DNA from: an uncultured Saprospiraceae bacterium
Lineage (GTDB): Bacteria > Bacteroidota > Bacteroidia > Chitinophagales > Saprospiraceae
Assembly (NCBI GenBank): GCA_937928405.1
Contig: CALFWZ010000006.1
Coordinates: forward strand, 38,318 to 102,317
Direction of reading: 5' to 3'
Length of the DNA: 64,000 nucleotides
In this document: positions 34,451 to 43,039 of the stretch, piece after piece
Layout: each line of letters starts with the position of its first letter
Position numbering within the stretch: the first letter of the stretch is position 1
The notes under the pieces: generated by a model
What the model was told of the DNA's origin: nothing
What the model saw: only the letters and a program-made list of their open reading frames with translations
Databases searched by the model: none
Made by a program: the position numbers and the translations under genes

Positions 34451-35224
34451 ATTAAACACCTAAACACCAACAAATACTTCCTCCTCCTCGCCTACGAAGG
34501 TACCGCTTATCACGGCTGGCAACGGCAGACCGCGGTTGCCTCAGTTCAACAAACGATCGAAGAAGCGCTTAGCCGAGTCTTTAAAGAAACTATTCGTATT
34601 CATGGATGTGGACGAACGGACGCTGGTGTACACGCGACCCGTTACTACGCTCAAACTTTTTTGCCAGACTGGGATTTTGATTTGATCGAACGCATCAACC
34701 TCGTTCTACCAGCCGATATAAGTATATTTCAATTTATCCCTGTTCACGAAAAGGCCAATGTACAATACGATGCCCAAAGCCGTACTTATCAGTATTATTT
34801 TCACTTAAATAAAAATCCATTACTAAGCCATTTTAGTACTTGGTACTGGAAAACAAAACCGGACTTAACCTTATTAAAAGCAGGGCTTGAGTTGATGGTC
34901 GGTACTAAGGACTTTTACGCTTTTTGTATCCGACCGGATCAATACAAAGATCCTCGCTGTATCGTATCACAAGCGACTCTTCATCCAGGAGATTTCCCTC
35001 AAAGCTATTATATTGAACTAACTGCTAACCGCTTTTTGCAACAAATGATCCGCCTGTCTGTCGCCCGACTAATTGATTTAAGTATTGGAAAAATCAGCTT
35101 GGAAGATTTTCGAAAAGCCTTGGAAGAGCGAAAACCTTTTGTTCACCATTTACCCGCTCCTCCACAGGGTTTACGACTAGCGGAGGTGGCATATGACTGG
35201 GAGGCAATACGAATAATAACGTAA
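34451..35224 (+). CDS. truA: tRNA pseudouridine synthase A, no standard start codon
   Basis: The reading frame between TAA at 34445 and the stop at 35224 encodes a full TruA of about 257 residues. LLLAYEGTAYHGWQRQ, then GCGRTDAGVHATRYYAQ with catalytic Asp at codon 34619-34621 (about residue 57), RTYQYYFHL, and DFYAFC-(14)-RCIV, NRFLQQMIR are seen. TruA makes pseudouridine at tRNA positions 38-40. There is no ATG, GTG, TTG or CTG in frame before the catalytic Asp; the first TTG (34661) would remove it. Start is placed at ATT 34451 as the only near-cognate codon in a sensible position. Either ATT is used, as in infC, or the start was lost when the adjacent repeat and gene remnant were placed there. 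Confidence 0.88.
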   Translation: MKHLNTNKYFLLLAYEGTAYHGWQRQTAVASVQQTIEEALSRVFKETIRIHGCGRTDAGVHATRYYAQTFLPDWDFDLIERINLVLPADISIFQFIPVHEKANVQYDAQSRTYQYYFHLNKNPLLSHFSTWYWKTKPDLTLLKAGLELMVGTKDFYAFCIRPDQYKDPRCIVSQATLHPGDFPQSYYIELTANRFLQQMIRLSVARLIDLSIGKISLEDFRKALEERKPFVHHLPAPPQGLRLAEVAYDWEAIRIIT

Positions 35225-35415
35225 GGATCGATAAAGAAATAAATTAATCTTGAATATCAAATTAGTGAATATTCCACGAACTTATAAGATTTGGCGCGAT
35301 TAGCACCAAAATAATCGACCCAAATCTTTACATCTTATTCTTTAACCGATCCTAAAAGCTGGATTCTTCTTTTTTTTCGTACCTTTAGCCTATCATCAAA
35401 CAATGCTATCTAAAA

Positions 35416-35694
35416 ATGTCAGGAAGAAGTATCAAGATCAGAGTTGTAAAAGAGTCCGCAAAAACGGTTACGATTAGAATGCTAAGTCTAAATCGTGAAA
35501 TGCCAGTACCGAAGGCCGAATTTGAAAAAAGAATAGAAAGTGGAATGTATGAGATTGTTCCACTGCGTACTGCTCCTCCTCCTCCACCTCCCGTAGAAGA
35601 AACACCTGAGGCCGAAGAAAACCAAACCGTTCCTGCTGAAGACATGCCGGATGCAGAAGTTGCTACAGCAGCTGGTTCTGGAGAAGAAGAATAA
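35416..35694 (+). CDS. Small conserved-looking protein of unknown function
   Basis: 92 residues. The first 50 form a compact basic part (SIKIRVVKESAKTVTIRMLS then PKAEFEKRIESGMYEIVPL), followed by a proline stretch (APPPPPP) and an acidic Glu/Ala tail. It is likely cytoplasmic, with a small folded head and a disordered tail. The family is not recognised. TACCTTTA at 35390-35397 is a possible -7 box, and a good terminator follows, so it looks like a single-gene unit. Confidence 0.75.
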   Translation: MSGRSIKIRVVKESAKTVTIRMLSLNREMPVPKAEFEKRIESGMYEIVPLRTAPPPPPPVEETPEAEENQTVPAEDMPDAEVATAAGSGEEE

Positions 35695-35721
35695 AATAAC
35701 AATTTAAGATAAAGGATTAAT

Positions 35722-35751
35722 GACCGGTAGTGTTTGCACTACCGGCTTTTT
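35722..35751 (+). terminator. Intrinsic terminator after the small acidic-tail gene
   Basis: Perfect stem CCGGTAGTG (35724-35732) and CACTACCGG (35737-35745), loop TTTG, then C and five T. Confidence 0.85.
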
Positions 35752-35820
35752 CGTTTGTACCTATTAATAAAGTACTTAACCAAGTTTATTAGAAGATGGC
35801 TCGCTGAATATACTTTCTAA

Positions 35821-36156
35821 CTAGGCTTGTGCTGGTGGCGTATTAAAATTCATGGGAGGAAATCCTCCTTGATCTACCTCACCAATCTTACCATGCTGTG
35901 CTTCAAATTTTTTCACGTTATCCATTAGCGCTCGCATGAGTCTTTTGGCGTGTTGTGGCGTAAGAATGATACGGGATTTCACCTTTGCTTTTGCTACATT
36001 AGGTACGAGTCGAACAAAATCTACTATAAACTCGGATTGAGAATGGGCGATAATTGCTAGATTAGAATAAGTACCTTCTGCAATTTCTTCTGGTAATTCA
36101 ATATTTAATTGTCCTTTCTGTGGAGGAGTGGGATTGTCGTTTTTATGATCTGCCAT
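35821..36156 (-). CDS. DUF3467 family protein
   Basis: 111 residues. The core (residues 20-90) has the DUF3467 pattern: GTYSNLAIIAHSQSEFIVDF, RLVPNVAKAKVKSRIILTPQ and HAKRLMRALMDNVKKFE. A proline/asparagine-rich tail follows (GGFPPMNFNTPP). The domain is widespread in Bacteroidota and thermophiles; its biochemical role is not established. Single gene on its strand. Confidence 0.92.
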   Translation of the reverse strand: MADHKNDNPTPPQKGQLNIELPEEIAEGTYSNLAIIAHSQSEFIVDFVRLVPNVAKAKVKSRIILTPQHAKRLMRALMDNVKKFEAQHGKIGEVDQGGFPPMNFNTPPAQA

Positions 36157-36294
36157 TTTTTATTATTTTTATTTAAGTAAACTGAAACTATCACAAACAA
36201 TAAGGAGTTATCGTCATATCCTCAGCGTTTGTCCAGAGCGCTCAATAGGTTATTACGCAATATCGCCATATTTAGTTCACCTTGCAAATCAACC

Positions 36295-37092
36295 ATGGAA
36301 CAAAAACACCTTGAGACTAACCGTATCCTTTGGGATAAAAAAACATCCGTTCATAAAGACACCGAATTCTATAACCTAAAAGGTTTTCTAAAGGGAGCAA
36401 CTTCCCTTAAAGAAATTGAACTCGCAGCCTTAAAAGATCGAGTGGCTGGAAAATCTATTTTGCATTTACAATGCCATTTTGGACAGGATAGTTTATCCTT
36501 CGCTCGACTAGGTGCCAAGGTAACTGGAGTGGACTTTTCAGAAAAATCCATTGCATTAGCGCGTTCACTCAACGACGAATTAGGCTTAGATGCAAATTTT
36601 GTTGTTTCAGACATCTATAGTTTACCCAAAAATTTAATGGGTCAATTTGACTATGTTTTTACTTCTTACGGCGTACTGACTTGGCTACCGGATTTAGATC
36701 GCTGGGCTTCTGTGGTTGCCAATTTTTTAAAACCAGGAGGAACATTTTATATAGCCGAATTTCATCCCACCGTATATATGTATGATCACGCCACCCATAA
36801 AATCGGATACCGCTACTTTGATCATACCGATCCGTACGAAGAAGTAGAAGAAGGAACGTACGCGGATGCCAACGCCGATATTGCCCAACGGGAATACTTT
36901 TGGAGTCATTCACTCGCCGCTGTTTTTCAATCGTTGATCAAACAAAAACTACAAGTAATCGATTTTCAAGAGTTTGATTTTTCTCCTTACGATTGCTTTC
37001 CCAATATGCAAAAAGTAGCGTCAGAAAGATATGTTTATGGCGACCTTATCAATCGTATGCCGCATGTTTTCTCGTTAGAAATGAAAAAGTAA
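36295..37092 (+). CDS. Class I SAM-dependent methyltransferase
   Basis: 265 residues from the ATG at 36295; a TTG at 36229 would add 22 unlike residues. Motif I is ILHLQCHFGQDSLSFARLGA (about 57-76), with the acidic end of strand 2 in VTGVDFSEKSI and motif IV in FDYVFTSYGVLTWLPD. The layout matches the UbiE/Methyltransf_25 group acting on small molecules. Substrate unknown and no partner gene nearby. Confidence 0.93.
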   Translation: MEQKHLETNRILWDKKTSVHKDTEFYNLKGFLKGATSLKEIELAALKDRVAGKSILHLQCHFGQDSLSFARLGAKVTGVDFSEKSIALARSLNDELGLDANFVVSDIYSLPKNLMGQFDYVFTSYGVLTWLPDLDRWASVVANFLKPGGTFYIAEFHPTVYMYDHATHKIGYRYFDHTDPYEEVEEGTYADANADIAQREYFWSHSLAAVFQSLIKQKLQVIDFQEFDFSPYDCFPNMQKVASERYVYGDLINRMPHVFSLEMKK

Positions 37093-37341
37093 TTTCATTG
37101 CTATCCCCCTGTAACAATTGGCTGGATCAATATTCGTATCTATTTGACTACGAGTATACTACCCTTTTATTTACCTAATTTCCTATCTCTTTTAGTCTTC
37201 GTTAAGTTAAAAAACTTACGGCTCTTTTTGCTTTTTTTTCTCGGCGCAAAAAAGTTGGAATCCTTTTTGCAAAACATCCTATTACAACCCACCCAACACT
37301 CCCCTTCTCCCTCTACTTCAGTTTAAACAAACTGAATAAAC

Positions 37342-38769
37342 ATGAAATTTTCCCCTTTTGTAGATTATACTTTTAAACCTAACAAACTAAAGTTCATGAC
37401 TGAAATCACCAAATCAATTTTAGCCAATTCTATGGCTAATACGAAAGAGGCTCTTCAACAAAAAAATCCAACATCCAATTTATTTCAAGAAATTCAAAAC
37501 AGAACAGCATCCATTGCGGTAGTCGGACTTGGCTACGTAGGATTGCCCGTAGCACTCGAATTTGCGAAACACTTTAACGTTGTCGGATTTGATATCAATG
37601 AGGCAAAGGTTAAGATGATGATGAATGGAAAAGATCCGTCTTACGAATTAGAAGACGAGCAATTTTTAAATAAAACTATTCAATTTTCTCATAAAGAAGC
37701 AGTAATGGCAGCGGCGCGTTTTTACGTAGTAGCCGTACCGACGCCTATTGATAAATATCGTCAACCGAACCTAAATGCACTCCGTGGTGCAACAGCAAGT
37801 GTGGCACGTGTCCTTAAAAAGGGAGATTATGTCGTATTTGAATCTACCGTATATCCGGGATGTACAGAAGAGGTTTGTGTTCCTATTTTAGAAGAAATTT
37901 CTGGATTAACATTCGTAGAAGATTTCAAAGTAGGTTACTCACCTGAGCGAATCAATCCGGGCGACAAAAAAAATACGATTGATAAAATCATCAAAATCGT
38001 ATCTGGCTGTGATGAAGAATCATTGGACGTAATCGCCAAGGTCTACGAAAGTATCATCACAGCGGGTATCCATCGAGCTCCGACGCTAAAAGTAGCGGAA
38101 GCAGCTAAGATTGTGGAAAACACACAGAGAGATGTAAATATTGCATTGATGAACGAATTATCTATGATTTTTGAAAAAATTGATGTAAATACTTTCGACG
38201 TGTTACAGGCAGCAGGAACCAAATGGAATTTCCTAAATTTCTATCCTGGTCTCGTCGGTGGACACTGTATCGGTGTGGATCCATATTACCTGATTCAAAA
38301 ATCTATCCGTGTAGGACATAATCCTATTTTAATTTCTGCTGGAAGAAAAGTAAATGATGGAATGCCAGCGATGATTGCCGATAAAATCTGCCATGAAATT
38401 GAAGTAAATGGTAAGCGACCATCCGAAGCTAAAGTACTGGTCATGGGAATCACTTTCAAAGAAAATGTAACCGATATCCGAAATAGTAAAGCAGCTGAAA
38501 TGGCTCAAGAACTAATGAATCGTTTCGGACAAGTAGATGTGGTAGATCCAGTGGCAGATCCTAAAGAAGTGCGACAGCATTATTCGATGGATCTAAAGCC
38601 TACACTAAGCGACGATTACGATGCGATCATCGTTGCCGTTAGCCATAAAGAATATTTAATCCTTGAGGAAACAGATCTAAATAAGCTTTGCAATAAAGAC
38701 GCTTTCGTAATGGATCTTAAAGGCATTCTAAAAGACAAGGTTACAGAAATGAAATATTTCTCTTTATAA
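37342..38769 (+). CDS. Nucleotide-sugar dehydrogenase (UDP-HexNAc 6-dehydrogenase type)
   Basis: 475 residues from the ATG at 37342; ATG codons at 37396 and 37432 would remove an atypical N-terminus and fit the family length (about 425) better. Rossmann motif VVGLGYVGLPVALEF, YVVAVPTPID, VFESTVYPGCTEE, YSPERINPGDK and catalytic Cys in GGHCIGVDPYY (about 305) are all present. The enzyme oxidises C6 of a UDP-N-acetylhexosamine in two NAD-dependent steps (WbpO/TviB/WecC type), supplying uronic acids for capsule or O-antigen. No further sugar genes are next to it. Terminator follows. Confidence 0.94.
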   Translation: MKFSPFVDYTFKPNKLKFMTEITKSILANSMANTKEALQQKNPTSNLFQEIQNRTASIAVVGLGYVGLPVALEFAKHFNVVGFDINEAKVKMMMNGKDPSYELEDEQFLNKTIQFSHKEAVMAAARFYVVAVPTPIDKYRQPNLNALRGATASVARVLKKGDYVVFESTVYPGCTEEVCVPILEEISGLTFVEDFKVGYSPERINPGDKKNTIDKIIKIVSGCDEESLDVIAKVYESIITAGIHRAPTLKVAEAAKIVENTQRDVNIALMNELSMIFEKIDVNTFDVLQAAGTKWNFLNFYPGLVGGHCIGVDPYYLIQKSIRVGHNPILISAGRKVNDGMPAMIADKICHEIEVNGKRPSEAKVLVMGITFKENVTDIRNSKAAEMAQELMNRFGQVDVVDPVADPKEVRQHYSMDLKPTLSDDYDAIIVAVSHKEYLILEETDLNKLCNKDAFVMDLKGILKDKVTEMKYFSL

Positions 38770-38819
38770 TAAACTTAATTTTTTTTCATACACACTTAAC
38801 ACCAAATTATAATCCACGG

Positions 38820-38856
38820 CCCGGCTTTGCTTCATTGCGAGGTCGGGTTCTTTTTG
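38820..38856 (+). terminator. Intrinsic terminator of the nucleotide-sugar dehydrogenase gene
   Basis: Stem CCCGGCTTTGC (38820-38830) and GCGAGGTCGGG (38837-38847) pairs over 11 positions with three G-U pairs; loop TTCATT; then TTCTTTTTG. Confidence 0.75.
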
Positions 38857-38857
38857 T

Positions 38858-38916
38858 TTGTTGAATTGTTGAATTGTTGAATTGTTGAATTGTTGAATTG
38901 TTGAATTGTTGAATAA
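38858..38916. repeat. Tandem octamer array, TTGAATTG
   Basis: About seven head-to-tail copies of TTGAATTG between 38861 and 38916 with no mismatch in six of them. It follows the terminator and is not coding; copy number probably varies by slippage. A further low-complexity piece, TTGAGG three times, lies at 38966-38985 and matches 3121-3145. Confidence 0.9.
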
Positions 38917-39023
38917 CGATATTTAAGATACTTTTGATCTCAATGTTTCATTTGTTTTTTTGAATTTGAGGTTGAGGTTGAGGTTTTAAAATGTTTTGAC
39001 ACAGTTTACCGAAACAGTCTGCT

Positions 39024-40016
39024 TTATCTAGGATAATCCCAATGCAAAGTGTATAAATAGCTTTTCCAGATGTTTCGTGGTTTTTCCATATCGCAAACCA
39101 ATTCTTCTCTTGTCATTTTCTCAATATCAAAAATACCATTGAGTCTTTTCTGTGCTTCGACCAATTGGTCCAATGCAACCAATCCTCTACTTACGACAAA
39201 CATCACCTGCATACAAAAAACCAAGTAGTTCCCTTGTTTATAATTCAGGGAATGGAATGCCTGAAAGCTGTCCTTGATTAATTGAATATATTCTTTTTGG
39301 ATAGGTAGAATATCTTTTGTTTTTGTCAATAAGGTATCTACTCCATCAATGTGATCGCGACGTACATCAAAAACATCATCTGTTAATTGTATTAATTTTC
39401 CTAAAATATAAACGGCTTCAGCTTCTTTAGGCAGGTAGGAATGTTGTAAAATACTTCGTGATAAAGCGACCGAATAACTGCCTTTGTCATAAGTGATTTT
39501 TCGAATGGCATCGAGTGATAAATTTCCACCTACTTGCGCTTTACTTGCTTCCTGTTCGTAGCCTACTTTCTGTAGGTAAACATTAAATTTTGTTGGGTCT
39601 TTGAGGTTATTTAAAATTACATCATAAAAACCTTTACTAAGTAATTCTGTGATGTTTCCATACTTATATTGTCCTTCGGCTAGATCCACCAAAGATTCAT
39701 CCATGGTATAATCATAATGGTCAAATAGGTCGTCATATACAGCGGTAGCGGCCCCCAAATAAAATCCAGCCAGTGCTTCTTGTCGCGTTTGGGATTTACC
39801 TCGCAATACGGTAAACCAAACATTGGTAATACTACCCAGCATGCCATGGTAGTAAATTCTTTTGCGGTATTTGAGGTTGATCGGTTGTTTTACGGAAGCA
39901 TAAGATTTTTTGATTAGTCGGTAAAGTCCAGGACGATAGTAAAGGGTATTAATTAAAACCACACTATATCCTAGTCTGATCAAACTATAACAATAAATGA
40001 AAAATTTGATGATCAT
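39024..40016 (-). CDS. Class I isoprenoid-synthase-fold enzyme, orphan
   Basis: 330 residues from the ATG at 40016. Helical throughout. Two aspartate-rich motifs lie where prenyl transferases and terpene cyclases hold their metal-binding Asp: YDDLFDHYDY at about 94-103 and LTDDVFDVRRD at about 211-221, roughly 115 residues apart. These bind Mg2+ and the diphosphate of an allylic substrate. The N-terminal 30 residues are hydrophobic and may touch the membrane. It does not carry the usual polyprenyl-synthase sequences between motifs, so it is either a divergent synthase or a terpene-cyclase-like enzyme. No isoprenoid-pathway gene is adjacent. Confidence 0.75.
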   Translation of the reverse strand: MIIKFFIYCYSLIRLGYSVVLINTLYYRPGLYRLIKKSYASVKQPINLKYRKRIYYHGMLGSITNVWFTVLRGKSQTRQEALAGFYLGAATAVYDDLFDHYDYTMDESLVDLAEGQYKYGNITELLSKGFYDVILNNLKDPTKFNVYLQKVGYEQEASKAQVGGNLSLDAIRKITYDKGSYSVALSRSILQHSYLPKEAEAVYILGKLIQLTDDVFDVRRDHIDGVDTLLTKTKDILPIQKEYIQLIKDSFQAFHSLNYKQGNYLVFCMQVMFVVSRGLVALDQLVEAQKRLNGIFDIEKMTREELVCDMEKPRNIWKSYLYTLHWDYPR

Positions 40017-40180
40017 CAATCCTAATCTTTAGCCTGTATAGTTGGAATACCTTCGGCAAGATAGAACTATTTAAGGAAATTGCTCAGAACGAGTCTATTA
40101 AAATGCGGAACTTATTTTTCGACTATTCATGTGAATCAGGGGTTGAATGCTCACTTAACATAAAAAGTTTTCTCAGAAAA

Positions 40181-40224
40181 TGCTGCTTGCTCTCTTCTAC
40201 CGCGACAGAAGGAAGCAAGCAGCA
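40181..40224 (-). terminator. Hairpin between the histidine kinase and the isoprenoid-fold gene
   Basis: Perfect 11-bp stem TGCTGCTTGCT (40181-40191) and AGCAAGCAGCA (40214-40224) with inner TTCT/AGAA pairs. On the minus strand ATTTTC follows. It fits a terminator of the upstream kinase gene, with a weak U-run. Confidence 0.55.
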
Positions 40225-40324
40225 ACCATATGATAAACTCAATGAGAAGATGAAGTTGCTTTGATTCGTACATTTATTTTCAACTACTGATTCGCATTAT
40301 TCATTAAATACCAAATCAAATTTG

Positions 40325-42862
40325 TTACTTAACAGAAACCTTATGACAAACCAGCGATTTACTAATGGTAAAATAAAAGGTGGTTCCTTCACCAGTCTGC
40401 GATTCAAACCAAATTCTACCTTTGTGCCGATTGATGATTCTTTTACAAAGAGATAGGCCAATTCCAGTACCTTCGTAGGTATCCCGACGGTGCAATCTCT
40501 GAAAGATTTGGAAGATCTTATCCGCGTAATCAATGTTGATTCCAATTCCATTATCTCGTACACTAAAAAGCCAATCATCTTTACATTCTTGATTGGTCAC
40601 TACGACCCGTGGACTAGCACTTTCGTTAAATTTTATGGCATTTGCGATAAGATTATAAAAAACGATTCCCAACTGATCTGGAACACAACTGATGGATTCT
40701 GGAAGCAGATGCATATCTATACAAGCTTTCTTTTCAATAATTCGTTGGTATAAGTCCAGTACTTTGTTATTAACAATTTGGTTTAAATCAGCAGCCTCAA
40801 ATTCCAAAGATTGGTTACCAACCTTAGAAAATTCCAATAAATTTTTAATGAGGTTTGACATACGGTTGACACCATCCACTGCGAAAGAAATAAACTGACG
40901 GCCATCCTCTTCTAGACGATCACCGTATTTTTTTTCGAGCAACTGAATAAAATTAGCAATCATTCTGAGTGGTTCCTGAAGGTCATGCGATGCGATATAA
41001 GCAAACTGCTGAAGGTCAATGTTTGACCGTTTTAGTTCTAAGTTAATTTCTTTTTGATGGATCATTCGTCGTTCAATCTCTTCCTCCAAGGCTCGATTGT
41101 GATGCGTTAATTTTTCCATCAATTGATTGATTTTGGTCTCTCCTTCTTTTTGTTGGGTCAGATCGTTCCAGATGGCAAAGAATATTTCTTCTCCATTCAA
41201 TTCGTATTGAGTAAGGGTAAAAAGCACTGGACGATTATTCCCGTTCGTATCGGTAATCACCCATTCAAAACTATGACTACCCAAGCTACGCGCTTGATTG
41301 GTCATTCCTTGAAAAACTTCCATTGATAATTGTCCGTCTTCCTGAACAATAGGCATTAATTGCTTTAGGGATGTTTTTCGTAGAATTTCTTTGGTTCGAA
41401 TACCCAAAAATTCTAATGCCGGTCGGTTACTATTGATGATTTGATTATTCTTATTAAATAAAAATAATGGAAAAGGTGCGTGTTCAAAAATATTTCTAAA
41501 CTGTGTTTCACTTTTAGAAAGCGCCTCTTCTACGGCCAATTTTTCCGTCAAATCCTGAACGATGACCATGTCCTGAATAATTTCGCCTTCCGCATCTCGA
41601 ATTAAGGCTACGGTGATGCGCACCGGTATCAAATTTTTATTTTTATGAATAAAATCTATCTCAATTTCTAAGGATTCTTTTTCTCCCGAAATTAATTTAG
41701 CGTACCGCGCTGCTCGGCCAGCTAAATATTTTTCTGGAACAATATCAGAAATCTTTAGTTGGTAAATTTCTGATTGGGTATACCCCAGAAGGTTCATAAA
41801 TTTATGATTGACATAATTGATTTTTTCTACTCCTTCTGTCACCACAATTCCAACCGGTGCGAATTCAAAAAATCCGCGAAAGAGGCTTTCATTTGTTTCT
41901 AACTCACGGGCAGCTTTTTTCTCCTTAGTTATATCATCAAACGTCCAAACTCTTCCTGTGAGCATTCCATCGACAATATGTGGCTGTGTCGTATAACTGA
42001 TGATTAGTTCATTTTGTAATTCTATTTCTCCGCTTGCTATCGCCTGCTTTTTTTCTTCCATCTGGCGATAAAGCTGAATAAACTCTCCAGGATTTCTACA
42101 GGTATCTACCACTCCGCATAAGAAATCATTTTCATTTGGATTTACCTGATGAATATTCCAAATATCTATAAATAACTGATTACACTGACCAATTTTACCA
42201 TCATAATCTATGAATGCAATCCCATTACGGGTCGATTCTAAGGTAGCATTGGACTTAGCAATTGATTGTTGTAAAGAGTCTTTAGTAGTTTCCAACATCT
42301 CGTACCGTCGCTCCAGTAATCTACTCACATAACCAATCAGAAAAAATTGGTAAACGATGTTGCCAGTCGCAAAGACTGGAACATAGGCCGCCTGCTGTTG
42401 AAGTGGATAGAAAGGTTCTAAATAAAAAAAACTAACAACGGTCAGTAACTCGCAGCTAAGGAAAAACCAAGCAAAGAATTTTCGTTGGGAGATGTTTTCA
42501 TTTAGAAAACTATTGATTAAAAGAATATTAATCAAAAAGGTAAAGGTCATGGCTTCGCCACCATACAAAATAGAAAATCCAGTAAAAGCGATACTACTTC
42601 CAACAAGAAAGGTACTAATAGCAGTAGAGGTATTTATTTGTTTGTGCACAAAATAGCACAATACTTCTAAGATGATAAGACCCAAGGAAAAATACATCAA
42701 AGGAATACTTCCCAATATCCAACTATAGGCAATATTGATTAGCAAAAAGGCAGAAAGCGTGTAAAAAGAAATCTTCAGAAGATTATCTTCAGAGCAATCA
42801 TGCAACAGTTTTTTTACGGTTCTGGGTACAGGAACCATCTTCCTAGGGATTAATTCAGCCAT
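40325..42862 (-). CDS. Membrane PAS-domain sensor histidine kinase
   Basis: 845 residues. N-terminal six membrane helices (about 30-190), a short coiled linker, three PAS domains (about 205-320, 325-445, 450-570; ENESLFRGFFEFAPVGIVVT, SETQFRNIFEHAPFPLFLF), a coiled segment, HisKA with the phosphorylated His in YIASHDLQEPLRMI (about 626), and a HATPase with NAIKFNES, RDNGIGI, and YEGTGIGLSLCKR. The SHDLQEPLR form is that of bacteriophytochrome-like kinases. It autophosphorylates on His and passes the phosphate to a response regulator; no regulator gene is adjacent, so the partner and signal are unknown. Confidence 0.94.
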   Translation of the reverse strand: MAELIPRKMVPVPRTVKKLLHDCSEDNLLKISFYTLSAFLLINIAYSWILGSIPLMYFSLGLIILEVLCYFVHKQINTSTAISTFLVGSSIAFTGFSILYGGEAMTFTFLINILLINSFLNENISQRKFFAWFFLSCELLTVVSFFYLEPFYPLQQQAAYVPVFATGNIVYQFFLIGYVSRLLERRYEMLETTKDSLQQSIAKSNATLESTRNGIAFIDYDGKIGQCNQLFIDIWNIHQVNPNENDFLCGVVDTCRNPGEFIQLYRQMEEKKQAIASGEIELQNELIISYTTQPHIVDGMLTGRVWTFDDITKEKKAARELETNESLFRGFFEFAPVGIVVTEGVEKINYVNHKFMNLLGYTQSEIYQLKISDIVPEKYLAGRAARYAKLISGEKESLEIEIDFIHKNKNLIPVRITVALIRDAEGEIIQDMVIVQDLTEKLAVEEALSKSETQFRNIFEHAPFPLFLFNKNNQIINSNRPALEFLGIRTKEILRKTSLKQLMPIVQEDGQLSMEVFQGMTNQARSLGSHSFEWVITDTNGNNRPVLFTLTQYELNGEEIFFAIWNDLTQQKEGETKINQLMEKLTHHNRALEEEIERRMIHQKEINLELKRSNIDLQQFAYIASHDLQEPLRMIANFIQLLEKKYGDRLEEDGRQFISFAVDGVNRMSNLIKNLLEFSKVGNQSLEFEAADLNQIVNNKVLDLYQRIIEKKACIDMHLLPESISCVPDQLGIVFYNLIANAIKFNESASPRVVVTNQECKDDWLFSVRDNGIGINIDYADKIFQIFQRLHRRDTYEGTGIGLSLCKRIINRHKGRIWFESQTGEGTTFYFTISKSLVCHKVSVK

Positions 42863-42975
42863 TTTTATTATTTCTCAACAGAAATATAAGCAGCAATTGT
42901 GCCTAAAAATGCTAGTACTTAGAATCCTCGGTGACACTTCCACTATGTGGCTGCTTTTATACACATACCACGTCC

Positions 42976-43009
42976 CCAAAAAATAAAGGGAAGACAATTT
43001 GTCCTCCCT
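42976..43009 (-). terminator. Terminator of the giant sugar-dehydrogenase gene
   Basis: Stem AGGGAAGACA (42987-42996) and TGTCCTCCCT (43000-43009) with one mismatch; on the minus strand TTTATTTTTTGG follows. It lies 30 bp after the stop. Confidence 0.7.
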
Positions 43010-43039
43010 ACATCTCGTTTTTTTAGAATAGAATTCTCC

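Noticed and set aside
34661..35224. truA called from the TTG at 34661
   Set aside because: This would remove the catalytic Asp and the N-terminal domain, which are clearly encoded upstream in the same frame.
35270..35345. Possible tRNA-like or structured RNA before the small acidic-tail gene
   Set aside because: Short complementary pieces (ATAAGAT and ATCTTAT) exist, but no cloverleaf or T-loop sequence can be formed.
36229..36294. 22-residue N-terminal extension of the methyltransferase from a TTG
   Set aside because: The extension is basic and unlike the family; the ATG at 36295 fits better.
38858..38916. Considered as a CRISPR array
   Set aside because: Units of 8 bp with no spacers and no cas genes nearby; a simple tandem repeat.
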